Positions 44,901-53,528 of a DNA stretch of 64,000 nt are shown here, one piece after another. The stretch lies in assembly GCA_017525605.1 (NCBI GenBank), contig JAFXSM010000020.1, positions 1 to 64,000 of the forward strand, written 5' to 3'. The stretch is from Treponema sp. (lineage in GTDB: Bacteria; Spirochaetota; Spirochaetia; Treponematales; Treponemataceae). The position numbers and the translations under genes are program-made. The notes beneath the pieces are model-generated. The model made no database searches. It was given only the letters and a program-made list of their open reading frames with translations, and was not told the origin of the DNA. How positions within the stretch are numbered: the first letter of the stretch is position 1; every line of letters begins with the position of its first letter.

Positions 44901-45377
44901 ATGGAAAACTATTTGACATTTATGGTTGACAACACTTCCTATGCGATAAATGTCAGCTCGGTTCTTGAAGTGCTCAACATGACAAAACCAACGGCAGTTC
45001 CCTGTGCGCTTTCGTACATCGAAGGGTTGATTTACTCGCGCGAACAGGGAATAACCGTCGTGAATCTTCGGAAGCGTTTTGAGCTTGAGGATCACGAGGC
45101 TGACAAGAAGACGAAGATAATCGTCGTGGAAGTTCACACGACACGCGAAAGCGGCAACAACGAGAGCGTGATTCTTTACGGGCTTGTCGCGGATTCCGTT
45201 CAGGATGTCATTCAGATTTACGAGGAAGAAAAGGTAGAGGACGCGGAATGCTCGATTCCGAAAGAGTTCATCTCGTATGCGCTCCGTTATGACGACAAGC
45301 CGCTTTTCATCCTCGATTTTAAAAAATTGTTTGAAGAACACGCGAAATTGAGTTCTTTGACAATACAGAATTTGTAG
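44901..45377 (+). CDS. cheW: CheW-like chemotaxis adaptor
   Basis: A 158-residue CheW-domain protein ([20 protein letters not shown] start, the [20 protein letters not shown] central strand pair, [18 protein letters not shown] end) that couples receptor and CheA. It follows the receptor by 15 bases with AAGGAGGG upstream. It is the last gene of the chemosensory operon and pairs with the second adaptor at 37050. Confidence 0.92.
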   Translation: MENYLTFMVDNTSYAINVSSVLEVLNMTKPTAVPCALSYIEGLIYSREQGITVVNLRKRFELEDHEADKKTKIIVVEVHTTRESGNNESVILYGLVADSVQDVIQIYEEEKVEDAECSIPKEFISYALRYDDKPLFILDFKKLFEEHAKLSSLTIQNL

Positions 45378-45419
45378 TTTCTGATACAATTTAGCTAATT
45401 TTTTTATTGGAGGCCAAAA

Positions 45420-46235
45420 ATGGCATATCAGTTCAGCCCGAAAGATTTCGATCTTTCTGGAAAAATTGCTTGGATCACGGGTGCTTCATACGGTATCGGT
45501 TTCGCTATCGCTAAAGCATTTGCAGCTTGCGGTGCAAGAATCGTTTTCAACGACCGCGGACAGGAGCAGCTCGACAGCGGATTGAAGAACTACAAAGACG
45601 CAGGAATCACTGATGTTCACGGATATATCTGTGACGTTACTGATGAAGCTGCCGTTCAGGAAACTGTAAAGAAAATCGAGAAGGACGTTGGAACTGTTGA
45701 TATCCTCGTCAACAACGCAGGAATCATCAAGAGAATTCCTATGCTCGAAATGAAGGCTGAGGAATTCCGCCAGGTCATCGACGTTGACCTCAACGCTCCG
45801 TTCATCGTTTCTAAGGCAGTTCTCCCAGGAATGATTGCAAAGGGACACGGAAAAATCATCAACATCTGTTCAATGATGTCTGAGCTTGGTCGCGAGACTG
45901 TTTCTGCTTACGCAGCTGCAAAGGGCGGTCTCAAGATGCTCACACGCAACATCTGCTCTGAATACGGCGGACAGAACATCCAGTGCAACGGTATCGGACC
46001 TGGATACATCGCAACTCCACAGACAGCTCCTCTCCGCGAGAAGCAGGCTGACGGCTCACGCCACCCGTTCGACCAGTTCATCTGCGCAAAGACTCCGGCT
46101 GGACGCTGGCTCGACCCAGAGGAACTCGCAGGCCCTGCAGTGTTCTTGGCATCTGACGCATCAAACGCTGTCAACGGTCACATCCTCTATGTAGACGGCG
46201 GTATCCTCGCTTACATCGGAAAGCAGCCGTCGTAA
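45420..46235 (+). CDS. SDR-family dehydrogenase, probably gluconate 5-dehydrogenase
   Basis: A 271-residue short-chain dehydrogenase. The cofactor motif GASYGIGFAIA, the NNAG loop, and the catalytic Ser with YAAAK (near residue 160) are intact; the C-terminal VNGHILYVDGGILAYIGKQ is typical of gluconate 5-dehydrogenase (IdnO-like) relatives. It would interconvert gluconate and 5-ketogluconate; KduD-type 2-keto-sugar reduction is an alternative. Codon use is biased towards a few synonyms, as in highly expressed genes. Ribosome site TTGGAGG 8 bases upstream; a strong terminator follows. Confidence 0.85.
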   Translation: MAYQFSPKDFDLSGKIAWITGASYGIGFAIAKAFAACGARIVFNDRGQEQLDSGLKNYKDAGITDVHGYICDVTDEAAVQETVKKIEKDVGTVDILVNNAGIIKRIPMLEMKAEEFRQVIDVDLNAPFIVSKAVLPGMIAKGHGKIINICSMMSELGRETVSAYAAAKGGLKMLTRNICSEYGGQNIQCNGIGPGYIATPQTAPLREKQADGSRHPFDQFICAKTPAGRWLDPEELAGPAVFLASDASNAVNGHILYVDGGILAYIGKQPS

Positions 46236-46257
46236 AAAACGCATCCGTGCGTTTTTT
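46234..46257 (+). terminator. Terminator after the SDR gene
   Basis: AAAAAACGCA pairs with TGCGTTTTTT around a TCCG loop; the 3' arm supplies the T-run, so it can work on both strands. Confidence 0.85.
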
Positions 46258-46264
46258 ACTTAGC

Positions 46265-46331
46265 GAGAAACATCTATTTGCAAATGCAAACAGATGTTTC
46301 TCTTATGATTTTTCCCCGCCTCCATGCGGGG
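46265..46331. other. Two further hairpins in the post-SDR gap
   Basis: A perfect 11-bp stem (GAGAAACATCT 46265-46275 with AGATGTTTCTC 46292-46302) and a 6-bp GC stem (CCCCGC 46314-46319 with GCGGGG 46326-46331) follow the SDR terminator. No gene is seen. They are the second and third of four consecutive stem-loops. Confidence 0.7.
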
Positions 46332-46350
46332 AATTCTTATTGGCAAATTG

Positions 46351-46380
46351 AATCCACTCCGAATTCGGGGTGGATTTTTT
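46351..46380 (+). terminator. Fourth hairpin, just before a lipoprotein gene
   Basis: AATCCAC (46351-46357) pairs with GTGGATT (46370-46376), and T-rich sequence follows. It ends 13 bases before the next start codon, so it could attenuate or insulate that gene. Confidence 0.65.
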
Positions 46381-46392
46381 AATGGAAAAATC

Positions 46393-46806
46393 ATGAAAAG
46401 AAAACCTTGCATAATCGCAAGTGCCGTTCTCGCGTTTTTTTTGTTGTCCTGTAAAAGCCGCAGCGCAATTTCCTTGGTTCTCTGCAATTTTTCAAACAGC
46501 GATTGCACTGTAGAGATTTTATCCGATGACTATACGTTTCCGATTCACATTGATGCTAGGACGGTGCAGTTTGAAACCTTAAAAGCAAGAACCGAGTTTT
46601 GCGACCTGAAAATCAAGCTGATTCTGAACAACAAAGAAATCGACAACAAATCAGCGAAATTTCCAGACGGCGGAATAACTTCTGATAGATGCGGAACCGC
46701 CTCAAGAATCAACATTTTTGACAGCGGCAATGGGCAACCGTATCTTGAAATAACTTCGGATTGGGAAGCGGATCCATTTCCAATAGGATTGAATTGGAAG
46801 AAATGA
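46393..46806 (+). CDS. Small predicted lipoprotein
   Basis: A 137-residue lipoprotein with signal MKRKPCIIASAVLAFFLL and lipobox LLSC. The mature domain is beta-rich with several Cys (NSDCTV, FCDLKI, RCGTA) and no recognised motif. The start is taken at ATG 46393 (GGAAAAATC upstream); the frame is open further upstream through the hairpins. It is followed by another small exported gene 34 bases later, probably a two-gene unit. Function unknown. Confidence 0.7.
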   Translation: MKRKPCIIASAVLAFFLLSCKSRSAISLVLCNFSNSDCTVEILSDDYTFPIHIDARTVQFETLKARTEFCDLKIKLILNNKEIDNKSAKFPDGGITSDRCGTASRINIFDSGNGQPYLEITSDWEADPFPIGLNWKK

Positions 46807-46840
46807 GAAGCGTCTTAGATTGTTCAACTTGGAGAGTGCT

Positions 46841-47311
46841 ATGAAGAAATTCATTTTTCTGTTTTTTTACCTGCTTTTCGCTTCGAATTTTGCTTTTACA
46901 AGAATCATCACGCCTATCAACAAGCTTGAAAGGATTGGAACGCAAATCCATCTCTTTTACGAGAAACACGATAGGCTTCCTGCAAATTCGGGCGAACTTG
47001 GATTAGAAAACGAGGAATACGAGTTTGAAATGATTGATAAAAATACAATCAAAGTTCAGCTGTCAGATTCGAACATCCCATATTCTCTCAATTACAATGT
47101 TTCAGAATCCCATTTACTCGTCTTTCATAAAAATTCCGCCTTTTACGGTTCGTTCAAAATAGACAAAGACGGAAACTGGTACAATATTGTCGCCGCGAAC
47201 AAAAGCGGCAAAAAGCAAACGGAGATTCAATCCGGCAATCAGCAATATGTACCGATTTCCAACGGAAGATTGTGCGGCGACGGTGCGGATTTTACGGATT
47301 TGAAAAGATAA
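46841..47311 (+). CDS. Small exported protein, unknown function
   Basis: A 156-residue protein with a signal peptide (FIFLFFYLLFASNFAF, cleavage near residue 20) and no lipobox. It has a beta-rich mature part with no known motif. The start is taken at ATG 46841 (TTGGAGAGT upstream), not the earlier in-frame ATG at 46820. It follows the lipoprotein gene in the same direction and ends 29 bases from the convergent membrane-protein gene. Confidence 0.7.
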   Translation: MKKFIFLFFYLLFASNFAFTRIITPINKLERIGTQIHLFYEKHDRLPANSGELGLENEEYEFEMIDKNTIKVQLSDSNIPYSLNYNVSESHLLVFHKNSAFYGSFKIDKDGNWYNIVAANKSGKKQTEIQSGNQQYVPISNGRLCGDGADFTDLKR

Positions 47312-47340
47312 AGCCGCAAATCGATTTTCTGTTTGTGCTC

Positions 47341-48468
47341 CTAATACCACTTTATACCCAATAGCCCTTTGTGCAGCAGAACCGTAATCATTTCGCCGTT
47401 GTCTTTGACGATTTCTTCGACGGGGGCGGAAAAATCGAACACGCAGTTGATTGCTGCGACGGCGCACATCGAATAACCGAAGAAGAAAACCGAATATGCA
47501 AGAAGCGCGAACCATGAATATTTTTCCTTGAACGAGAATTCTTTCTGGCAAATCAGAAACAGAATCATGTAAACGGCATAAAAAATTGCCGACGCGACAA
47601 AAAATCTTCCGGCGGAGTTTTCAAAAATGTAGTCGTCTATCAGCCGCAAACCGAGTCCGAACATTGGGCAGATTCCTGCAAAGCACGCGGTCGGATAAAC
47701 CGAGTTTCCTTTTTTGTCAAAGCGGATCCAGCCGTTCGAAAAATGCAGCACGAACAAAAGCGCAATCGGCACAATCAGGTTCAATTCGATGCACAAGCGA
47801 TACGGATGCGGAAAAAACGCGCACCAGACTGCAAAAATCGCCGAAATCCAGTTTATGAAAGTCGCAATTTTTCGCGCCTTTGTGAGAATGAGATTCACAT
47901 CGTTCTGGCTCGTCGTGCTGTATTTTGAACTGATGCTGACGGCATCTTTCGCTGCCTGACCGCCCGGAACGCAAGGCACGTTTTCGTAAAACCAATTCAG
48001 AATCTTGTCCGCATCTTTTATTCCCGCAATGCCAATCGAAAATTTGTACATTGCCTCGTCTTCCGGCAAAGCGAACTCACGCTCAGCGGAATTTTCACTC
48101 ACGGGGATTTCTTCAAAAGATGATTTTTCCTCCTGTTCGTCGTCCTTCACAAAGTAAACCTTGAAAAGCCCGTCCGAATAAGAAAAATACCTAAGATTTC
48201 GTCCTTCGATTCTGATTGTCTTCCGCCACTTGTGGTATTCAAAATAACTGTCGTAAAACGCAAAGTACGCGCTGAACTGAACTAACGCCGCGATTGTATG
48301 GAAAACGGGAACGAGCATGACGAGAAAAATCAGGACGAAGAATGCCGGATAATTTTTTATTCCGCCAAGAGCCTCATAAACAAGAAAGGAAATTGCAAAA
48401 AGATAAAAGAGGGCAATCACAGCCCAAACGAAGATTTTGTATTTCGGAGAAGTTTTGTAAATGTGCAT
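47341..48468 (-). CDS. Multi-pass membrane protein, unknown function
   Basis: A 375-residue integral membrane protein. Two hydrophobic segments near the N-terminus (residues 12-33 and 40-62), a central roughly 120-residue soluble loop (Glu-rich, residues 85-190), then four or more segments (200-360). The soluble part with an IRIEGRNLRYFSY strand resembles a small PH-like domain, but I cannot assign a family. ATG 48468 has GGAG and AGGA nearby upstream. It stands alone on this strand between two exported-protein genes and the M48 lipoprotein gene. No transport motif was seen. Confidence 0.72.
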   Translation of the reverse strand: MHIYKTSPKYKIFVWAVIALFYLFAISFLVYEALGGIKNYPAFFVLIFLVMLVPVFHTIAALVQFSAYFAFYDSYFEYHKWRKTIRIEGRNLRYFSYSDGLFKVYFVKDDEQEEKSSFEEIPVSENSAEREFALPEDEAMYKFSIGIAGIKDADKILNWFYENVPCVPGGQAAKDAVSISSKYSTTSQNDVNLILTKARKIATFINWISAIFAVWCAFFPHPYRLCIELNLIVPIALLFVLHFSNGWIRFDKKGNSVYPTACFAGICPMFGLGLRLIDDYIFENSAGRFFVASAIFYAVYMILFLICQKEFSFKEKYSWFALLAYSVFFFGYSMCAVAAINCVFDFSAPVEEIVKDNGEMITVLLHKGLLGIKWY

Positions 48469-48528
48469 TGTTATTCCTATTTTCTCCGTTTTTAACTGCT
48501 TAGAAAAAACATTGTGTCGCGCGAAAGG

Positions 48529-49458
48529 CTATCTCAGCCTGTTCGCCGAGAATCTTTCCGTGCGGAACTGTGCCGTGTCATCAGCCGCCGAGAGTTTCCT
48601 GAGCGCGCTGTTCACGTTCTTGATTCGCTGGTCCGGGCTTGGGTGCGTCTTGTACATTCCGCTTGATGACGAGCCTTGAGCGTTTTTCAGCTGAGCAAGC
48701 ATGTCGAGCATCGCGCTCGGATTGTAGCCGGCATCCGCCATCAGAGTAAGGGCAAGAGCGTCCGCATCGAGTTCCTGTGACTTTGAGTAGCCGTTGTTCA
48801 CCATGTCAGTTATCACGTCGCCAACCATGTCGTTCATCGTCGAAGCAAGCTCCGCATCATTCTGTGCGACGGAAACAACCGCGCTCGTGGCGGAAATTCC
48901 TGCCGCAGTCCATCTGCTCGTCTTTATCGCCTTGAGGCTGTGCTGCAGCTGAATGTGCGACATCTCGTGCGCGATTACAGCCGCCAGAGCGTCCTCGCTT
49001 TCCGTGCATGAAATAAGCCCCCGAGTCACGAAGATGTGTCCGCCGCTAGTTGCGAATGCGTTCACTTCGTCCGTGTCGAGGATTTTCACATGGTAGCCGT
49101 TGTATGGCTCAGATTTTTCAGAGTTAAGCGAGAGCGTTCCGCAGATTTTGTTCAGGTATGCTTCTGAAATAGGTGCGGAACAGACCTTGTAGTTCGAGAG
49201 AATCGTGGCGGCGACGGCACGACCGATGTAGTATTCGTTTTCAGGTGTGATTTCCTCCATCGCCTTTGATACTGCAGCCCCTGCAGAAAGTGCCGCGCCT
49301 GCCGTTCCGTATCCTGCGGCACTCGCAACATCACCTACCGATGAAAGAAGATTCGTCAGTCCTTCCGATGTCGCGCATGAAGAAAATGCAGATGCAACCG
49401 AAAGTGCGACTGCAAAAGCGATTATTCCGCTTCGAATCCTTGCGGTGATTTTTTTCAT
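48529..49458 (-). CDS. M48-family lipoprotein metalloprotease
   Basis: A 309-residue protein with a lipoprotein signal (VASAFSSC, lipobox FSSC near residue 28) and a zincin motif HEMSHIQLQHS (near residue 164), preceded by FVTRGLISCTESEDALAAVIA and followed by ELDADALAL (third ligand region). It belongs to the LoiP/BepA-like M48 group that degrades misfolded outer-membrane proteins. It is encoded immediately after, and overlapping by 4 bases (ATGA), the SH3 protein at 49455, so the two are probably co-translated. Confidence 0.93.
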   Translation of the reverse strand: MKKITARIRSGIIAFAVALSVASAFSSCATSEGLTNLLSSVGDVASAAGYGTAGAALSAGAAVSKAMEEITPENEYYIGRAVAATILSNYKVCSAPISEAYLNKICGTLSLNSEKSEPYNGYHVKILDTDEVNAFATSGGHIFVTRGLISCTESEDALAAVIAHEMSHIQLQHSLKAIKTSRWTAAGISATSAVVSVAQNDAELASTMNDMVGDVITDMVNNGYSKSQELDADALALTLMADAGYNPSAMLDMLAQLKNAQGSSSSGMYKTHPSPDQRIKNVNSALRKLSAADDTAQFRTERFSANRLR

Positions 49459-49943
49459 TTTGCGCTGCCCTCCTTAAGATGCCCCTCGCTGATGAACGAT
49501 GAAAGCTCCTTTTCGCTCACGGCGATTTTCTCGACTTCATCGACAGCATCGTAATTCAGGCTGCTGTCTGACGATTTGAATGCCTTCTCGGCTTCTTCCG
49601 AAAATCCCTTTCCTGCAAGAATCATTTCTTCAGAGGAAGTGCTCGCCATTCCGCCTTTCGATTTCGAAATCTTCTTCGTCGTGATGCTTCCGTTCGAAAC
49701 CCAGCCTGAGATATTCGGATTTGAAGGCAGACTGACTTTCGTCTTCTTCTTGTTGCCCTCGACCACCGTCAGAGTCTCGCCGTAGCCGACAGTTCCGACC
49801 GACTTTGAAAAAATATCCTCGCCGTCCTTCAAATCAACGGACTTGACGCAAACGAAGACTTTCGCCCCGGTTCTAAAAGAAGCGGAGGAGGAAATGCAGA
49901 CAGATGCGAAGAACACGCAAAAAGCACAAAACAGTTTTCTCAT
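49455..49943 (-). CDS. Exported SH3-domain protein
   Basis: A 162-residue protein with a signal peptide (residues 1-22, FCAFCVFFASVCISSSASF). The mature region has a bacterial SH3-like pattern (VGTVGYGETLTVVEG and SLPSNPNISGWVSNGSITT), which usually binds peptide or cell-wall ligands, followed by a Ser/Glu/Lys-rich tail that reads as helical. Its stop overlaps the M48 lipoprotein start by 4 bases, suggesting it works with that protease. The ribosome site before ATG 49943 is weak. Confidence 0.8.
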   Translation of the reverse strand: MRKLFCAFCVFFASVCISSSASFRTGAKVFVCVKSVDLKDGEDIFSKSVGTVGYGETLTVVEGNKKKTKVSLPSNPNISGWVSNGSITTKKISKSKGGMASTSSEEMILAGKGFSEEAEKAFKSSDSSLNYDAVDEVEKIAVSEKELSSFISEGHLKEGSAK

Positions 49944-50016
49944 AGCATTTTCATTTTAAGTCAGAATTGAAAAAAAATCTTTGGTATATTTAAAACATAA
50001 TTTATAATTAAAGAAT

Positions 50017-51501
50017 ATGCAGAATCTTTATTTGGATACTAGAAAACTTGATGAATCTTGCCGTGAGGCGTATGGTCTTACTGATGAAATTATGATGGAA
50101 AATGCTGCCGCCGCCCTTGAAAATGCGATTGGCGAGCGCGTGAAATTCGAGCCGCTTAAGAACAGGGTGCTGATTCTCTGCGGAAGCGGAAACAACGGAG
50201 CGGACGGCTACACACTTGCGCGAAGGCTTAGAATCCACTACGACGTTGTTGTTTTTGAATGCACAGAGCCGAAATCTCCGCTTTGCATACTCCAAAAATC
50301 GCGGGCGGAAAAATGCGGGACGAGGATTTTCACGCTCGAAGATTTCACGCTCGAATTTTTGGAATCCACGGCTGTTATCGTCGATTGCATTTACGGAATC
50401 GGTTTCCACGGGCTTTTGGACGAAAAAATCAGGACTGTCCTCAATGACGTGAACGACATTATGACTTACAGAATCGCGTGCGACATTCCGACCGGAATCG
50501 ATATTGACGGAAAGGTCGCGAACGGAGCTTTCAAGGCGGATTTGACTGTGACGATGGGCGCGCTGAAACTCTGCCTGTATCAGGACGTGGCGAAGGATTT
50601 TGTGGGCGAAGTCGTCTGCGCCGATTTGGGTGTCGGAAGAAGGCTCTTTGAGAATTCGAGCAATTTTCCTCTCAAAAAAGCGAATCTCCTTGAAGAAAGC
50701 GACATGATGCTTCCTCACAGGAACAATTCTTTCGTGAACAAGGGAACATTTGGTCACGTCGTGATTGCATACGGCAAAAAAACAGGTGCCGCGAAAATCG
50801 CCGGGGAAGCCGCTCTGAACTTCGGTGCGGGACTCGTGACCCTCGTCGCGCTCGACAATGAGGACGCAGATTTCTCTTCCGTTTCCGAAGAAATAATGAC
50901 TTCCACTTCAATTCCACAAAAAGTTTCTGCAATCGCATTCGGAATGGGACTCGGGCGTGACGAAAAAGACGGCGAGACAATCCAAAAATACTTTGACTTT
51001 TTGACGGCGAACGAAGAAATTCCGTGCATAATCGATGCCGACGTTTTCTATTTTGACGGAATCGCGGAATTCCTGAACAAACGGTGCAAAAAAGTCGTTC
51101 TGACCCCGCATCCGAAAGAATTCCAGTCGCTCCTAAAAATCTGCGGGTTCGGCGAATATTCAATCGAAGACTGCATAATGAAACGGACTATGCTCATCGA
51201 AGAATTCTGCAAGAAATATCCGAAGTGCGTCCTGCTCGTAAAGGGCACGAACCCGATGATCGGCTACTTTGACGGACGAAAATACAATCTCTACGTCAAC
51301 AATTTCGGCCGCCCGAACCTTGCAAAAGCCGGAAGCGGAGACGTTCTTTCCGGTCTCATCGTCGCATTGCTCTCGCAAAAATACAAATGCCTGGACGCAA
51401 CGGGAACAGCATCGCTCGCACACGCGCTTGCAAGCCACAAAATCGACTGCGACTACGCGCTCACGCCAAAGAAGCTGATTGAATGCGTGACGAAATTGTG
51501 A
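50017..51501 (+). CDS. Bifunctional NAD(P)H-hydrate epimerase and dehydratase
   Basis: A 494-residue two-domain repair enzyme. The N-terminal half is the NnrE (AIBP/YjeF_N) epimerase (ILCGSGNNGADGY near residue 50), and the C-terminal half the NnrD (ribokinase-like) dehydratase (KGTNPMIG, then NLAKAGSGDVLSGLI near residue 435). Together they repair hydrated NAD(P)H (NAD(P)HX); NnrD uses ADP or ATP. The fused form is widespread in bacteria. No strong Shine-Dalgarno precedes ATG 50017. It is a single-gene unit. Confidence 0.9.
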   Translation: MQNLYLDTRKLDESCREAYGLTDEIMMENAAAALENAIGERVKFEPLKNRVLILCGSGNNGADGYTLARRLRIHYDVVVFECTEPKSPLCILQKSRAEKCGTRIFTLEDFTLEFLESTAVIVDCIYGIGFHGLLDEKIRTVLNDVNDIMTYRIACDIPTGIDIDGKVANGAFKADLTVTMGALKLCLYQDVAKDFVGEVVCADLGVGRRLFENSSNFPLKKANLLEESDMMLPHRNNSFVNKGTFGHVVIAYGKKTGAAKIAGEAALNFGAGLVTLVALDNEDADFSSVSEEIMTSTSIPQKVSAIAFGMGLGRDEKDGETIQKYFDFLTANEEIPCIIDADVFYFDGIAEFLNKRCKKVVLTPHPKEFQSLLKICGFGEYSIEDCIMKRTMLIEEFCKKYPKCVLLVKGTNPMIGYFDGRKYNLYVNNFGRPNLAKAGSGDVLSGLIVALLSQKYKCLDATGTASLAHALASHKIDCDYALTPKKLIECVTKL

Positions 51502-51533
51502 TGAAAATGTGACAACGAAATTAATCCGCGAAC

Positions 51534-52403
51534 TTACTCAATTTCATTCTCTCTCATCGCATTTTCTGACATTGCGACAAGCATATCTGCCATTTTGTTT
51601 TCGATTTGGGCATCTTCGGAATTCAAAAGCGAAAGCGCGGTCGCTCTCGCCTGAAAAATATGCACGAACGGATACAGCAAGCTGGATTTCAAACATTCAG
51701 GAAATCCACGTTCCGCAATGGAAACAACACGCTCGTTTTCTCCGCGCTCAAGATTCCACTCGGAAAGAAATCTGAGCACTTGCGGATATTCCATTTTGGA
51801 AACCTCCTCAAGGCAGATTCCGCGTTCATAAAATTTATCGAGATAGTTCATTATGGCGAACGCGTCATCTTTCATTCCGAGTTTGTACTGGGCAAGCGAA
51901 AGCTGGCGGATTAAAAGAAGCTCCATTTTTGAAAGCAAGCGTCGCAACGGCAGGAATTTTTCTGTCCGCGTGAAAAGCGTGAGCGCAAGGGAAGAAGAAA
52001 GAAGCTCATAAAGTTTTTCCGGAGACGCTTTGTTCTTCAAAAGTGCTAAAGCTGCGTAGTAGTCATGAATCTGCTGCTCGTAGACATTCATTTCGCATTC
52101 CGCATATTTTTTTAAGAGGTCGTCATAGTCATATTTTTTCTGGCTGAGCTTAATCTTTATCTTTCTTTCTATTAAATAGCGGTCGATGTCGGCTCTCGAT
52201 GTCGTTTCTCTTTTAGTGGCAGGCGGAATAAGCCCAAGCGTGCTGCACAATTCATTTGCAAGAGCTCTTCCGGGAATCTCCTCTCCGCTTTCTATCCGCA
52301 TGAGCGTCGAAACTGCGCAGAAATCTCCCGCAAGTTCTTCCCGTGAAATTTCAGCTCGCTCCCTGTACTCGCGAATCAGATTTCCCAAAAGATAGTTGTC
52401 CAT
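51534..52403 (-). CDS. Helix-turn-helix regulator with TPR-like domain, Rgg/PlcR-like
   Basis: A 289-residue protein: an N-terminal XRE helix-turn-helix (residues 5-60: IREYRERAEISREELAGDF) and a long helical TPR-like C-terminal domain, the layout of Rgg/PlcR (RRNPP) regulators that sense small peptides. ATG 52403 has GGAG 7 bases upstream. It is divergent from a paralogue at 52458 across a 54-bp gap that holds an inverted repeat. Peptide sensing is inferred from architecture alone. Confidence 0.82.
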   Translation of the reverse strand: MDNYLLGNLIREYRERAEISREELAGDFCAVSTLMRIESGEEIPGRALANELCSTLGLIPPATKRETTSRADIDRYLIERKIKIKLSQKKYDYDDLLKKYAECEMNVYEQQIHDYYAALALLKNKASPEKLYELLSSSLALTLFTRTEKFLPLRRLLSKMELLLIRQLSLAQYKLGMKDDAFAIMNYLDKFYERGICLEEVSKMEYPQVLRFLSEWNLERGENERVVSIAERGFPECLKSSLLYPFVHIFQARATALSLLNSEDAQIENKMADMLVAMSENAMRENEIE

Positions 52404-52440
52404 GATTTTCTCCGATTTTTGATTTATTTTATATTAACAG

Positions 52441-52473
52441 TTGTGTAAAATAAAATCATGTCTATTTACACAA
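52441..52473. promoter_or_regulatory. Inverted TTGTGTAAA half-sites, candidate autoregulatory operator
   Basis: TTGTGTAAA (52441-52449) and its reverse complement TTTACACAA (52465-52473) form a perfect 9-bp inverted repeat, 24 bases between half-site starts. It straddles the start codon of the gene at 52458. Binding by one or both divergent regulators is inferred. Confidence 0.5.
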
Positions 52474-53372
52474 TCGGAACGATTTTAAAAGAAATAAGAA
52501 TCGAAAAAGGAATATCGCAGACTGACATGTGCCGGGGACTTTGCTCAAAACCGATGGTTTCGTACATCGAGAACGAAATGCGAATTCCGCACAGAAAATT
52601 GATTGAGTCTCTTTTCAGCAGGCTGGGAGAAACGCTTGACTTATCGAAAGTTCCCATGACAAAGGCGGATTTGCAAAGAGCAAATCTGGAATTCAGAATA
52701 AACGCCTGCGTTGCAATCGAGAACAATGAAATCAAAGATATGCTCGACGAATACGTTTCTTGCAAAAAAAGCATGACGCATTTGGAGAAGCAGTTTGTAG
52801 AGTGTTACGAAACTTTTTACATCAACAGAAAATTCGATTCGCACGCAATAATTCTTCCGAAACTTGTCGGCGCATTGAAGCTCACTATAAAAGACTACAG
52901 TTTGGAAAAATTTCCTTCTCAGAAATTGCTTTCAAGAATGGAAATCATAATCCTTAACAACATTGCAAGATGCTTTTTTTCGCTCGGAAAACAAAAAGAA
53001 GCTCTCGAAATACTTACGAAGCTGAAAGAATATTATGAGAACGCCCTCGTTTCAGAAGAAGAAAAAGCGGTAATGTATCCTCTCCTACTTTTCAACATTA
53101 CCAACTATGAACGAATGTTAGGAAAAACGGATAACATGAGGCGATTTTCAAAAGCAGGACTGAATTTGTGCTTGAACTTTAACAAACTATTGATGATGCC
53201 GTATTTTCTTTTCTATACGGAATATGCGTCATTGATTGAAGACGGCACATATTCTAATGATAAAATTCAACTTGCAAAGAAAATCATCGAAAAATTCAAC
53301 CGCGACGATGATGTCGAATTCATTCAAAATCTTATAGACAATTACAAGATTTCAAAAGAAAAAGACAAATAA
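52458..53372 (+). CDS. Helix-turn-helix regulator with TPR-like domain, Rgg-like
   Basis: A 304-residue paralogue of the divergent gene at 51534: N-terminal XRE helix-turn-helix (residues 6-60, ILKEIRIEKGISQTDMCRGL) followed by a Leu/Lys/Glu-rich helical domain, resembling peptide-sensing Rgg/PlcR regulators. No Shine-Dalgarno is visible before ATG 52458, which lies inside the inverted repeat at 52441, so start-site choice or translation may itself be regulated. The half-site TTGTGTAA also precedes the outer-membrane protein gene downstream. Confidence 0.8.
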   Translation: MSIYTIGTILKEIRIEKGISQTDMCRGLCSKPMVSYIENEMRIPHRKLIESLFSRLGETLDLSKVPMTKADLQRANLEFRINACVAIENNEIKDMLDEYVSCKKSMTHLEKQFVECYETFYINRKFDSHAIILPKLVGALKLTIKDYSLEKFPSQKLLSRMEIIILNNIARCFFSLGKQKEALEILTKLKEYYENALVSEEEKAVMYPLLLFNITNYERMLGKTDNMRRFSKAGLNLCLNFNKLLMMPYFLFYTEYASLIEDGTYSNDKIQLAKKIIEKFNRDDDVEFIQNLIDNYKISKEKDK

Positions 53373-53462
53373 TGCAAAATTTTTTAGAAGTTAACTAAAA
53401 CGCTCTGTTGATTATTTGCGCCTTTTTTTATCATTTTTACATCTTAAATCTAAAGATTTTTT

Positions 53463-53499
53463 CATTGTAACTTATATGAAAAATCAATGTTACACAATG
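53463..53499. promoter_or_regulatory. Imperfect inverted repeat before the outer-membrane protein gene
   Basis: CATTGTAAC (53463-53471) and GTTACACAATG (53489-53499) are near-perfect inverted arms. The right arm (53489-53497) is the complement of TTGTGTAAC, sharing TTGTGTAA with the operator at 52441. It lies 30-66 bases before ATG 53529. Confidence 0.5.
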
Positions 53500-53528
53500 T
53501 ATATCACAAAACAATAAGGGAGTTTATT

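Noticed and set aside
45357..45390. TTGACA-type promoter for the SDR gene
   Set aside because: The TTGACA and the TACAAT box are 22 bases apart, too far for a standard promoter; only the -10 box is plausible.
53475..53516. Short peptide frame (ATG to TAA, 13 codons) as the signal for the Rgg-like regulators
   Set aside because: It lies across the candidate operator, has no ribosome site and shows no export signal, so it cannot be supported as a peptide pheromone gene.
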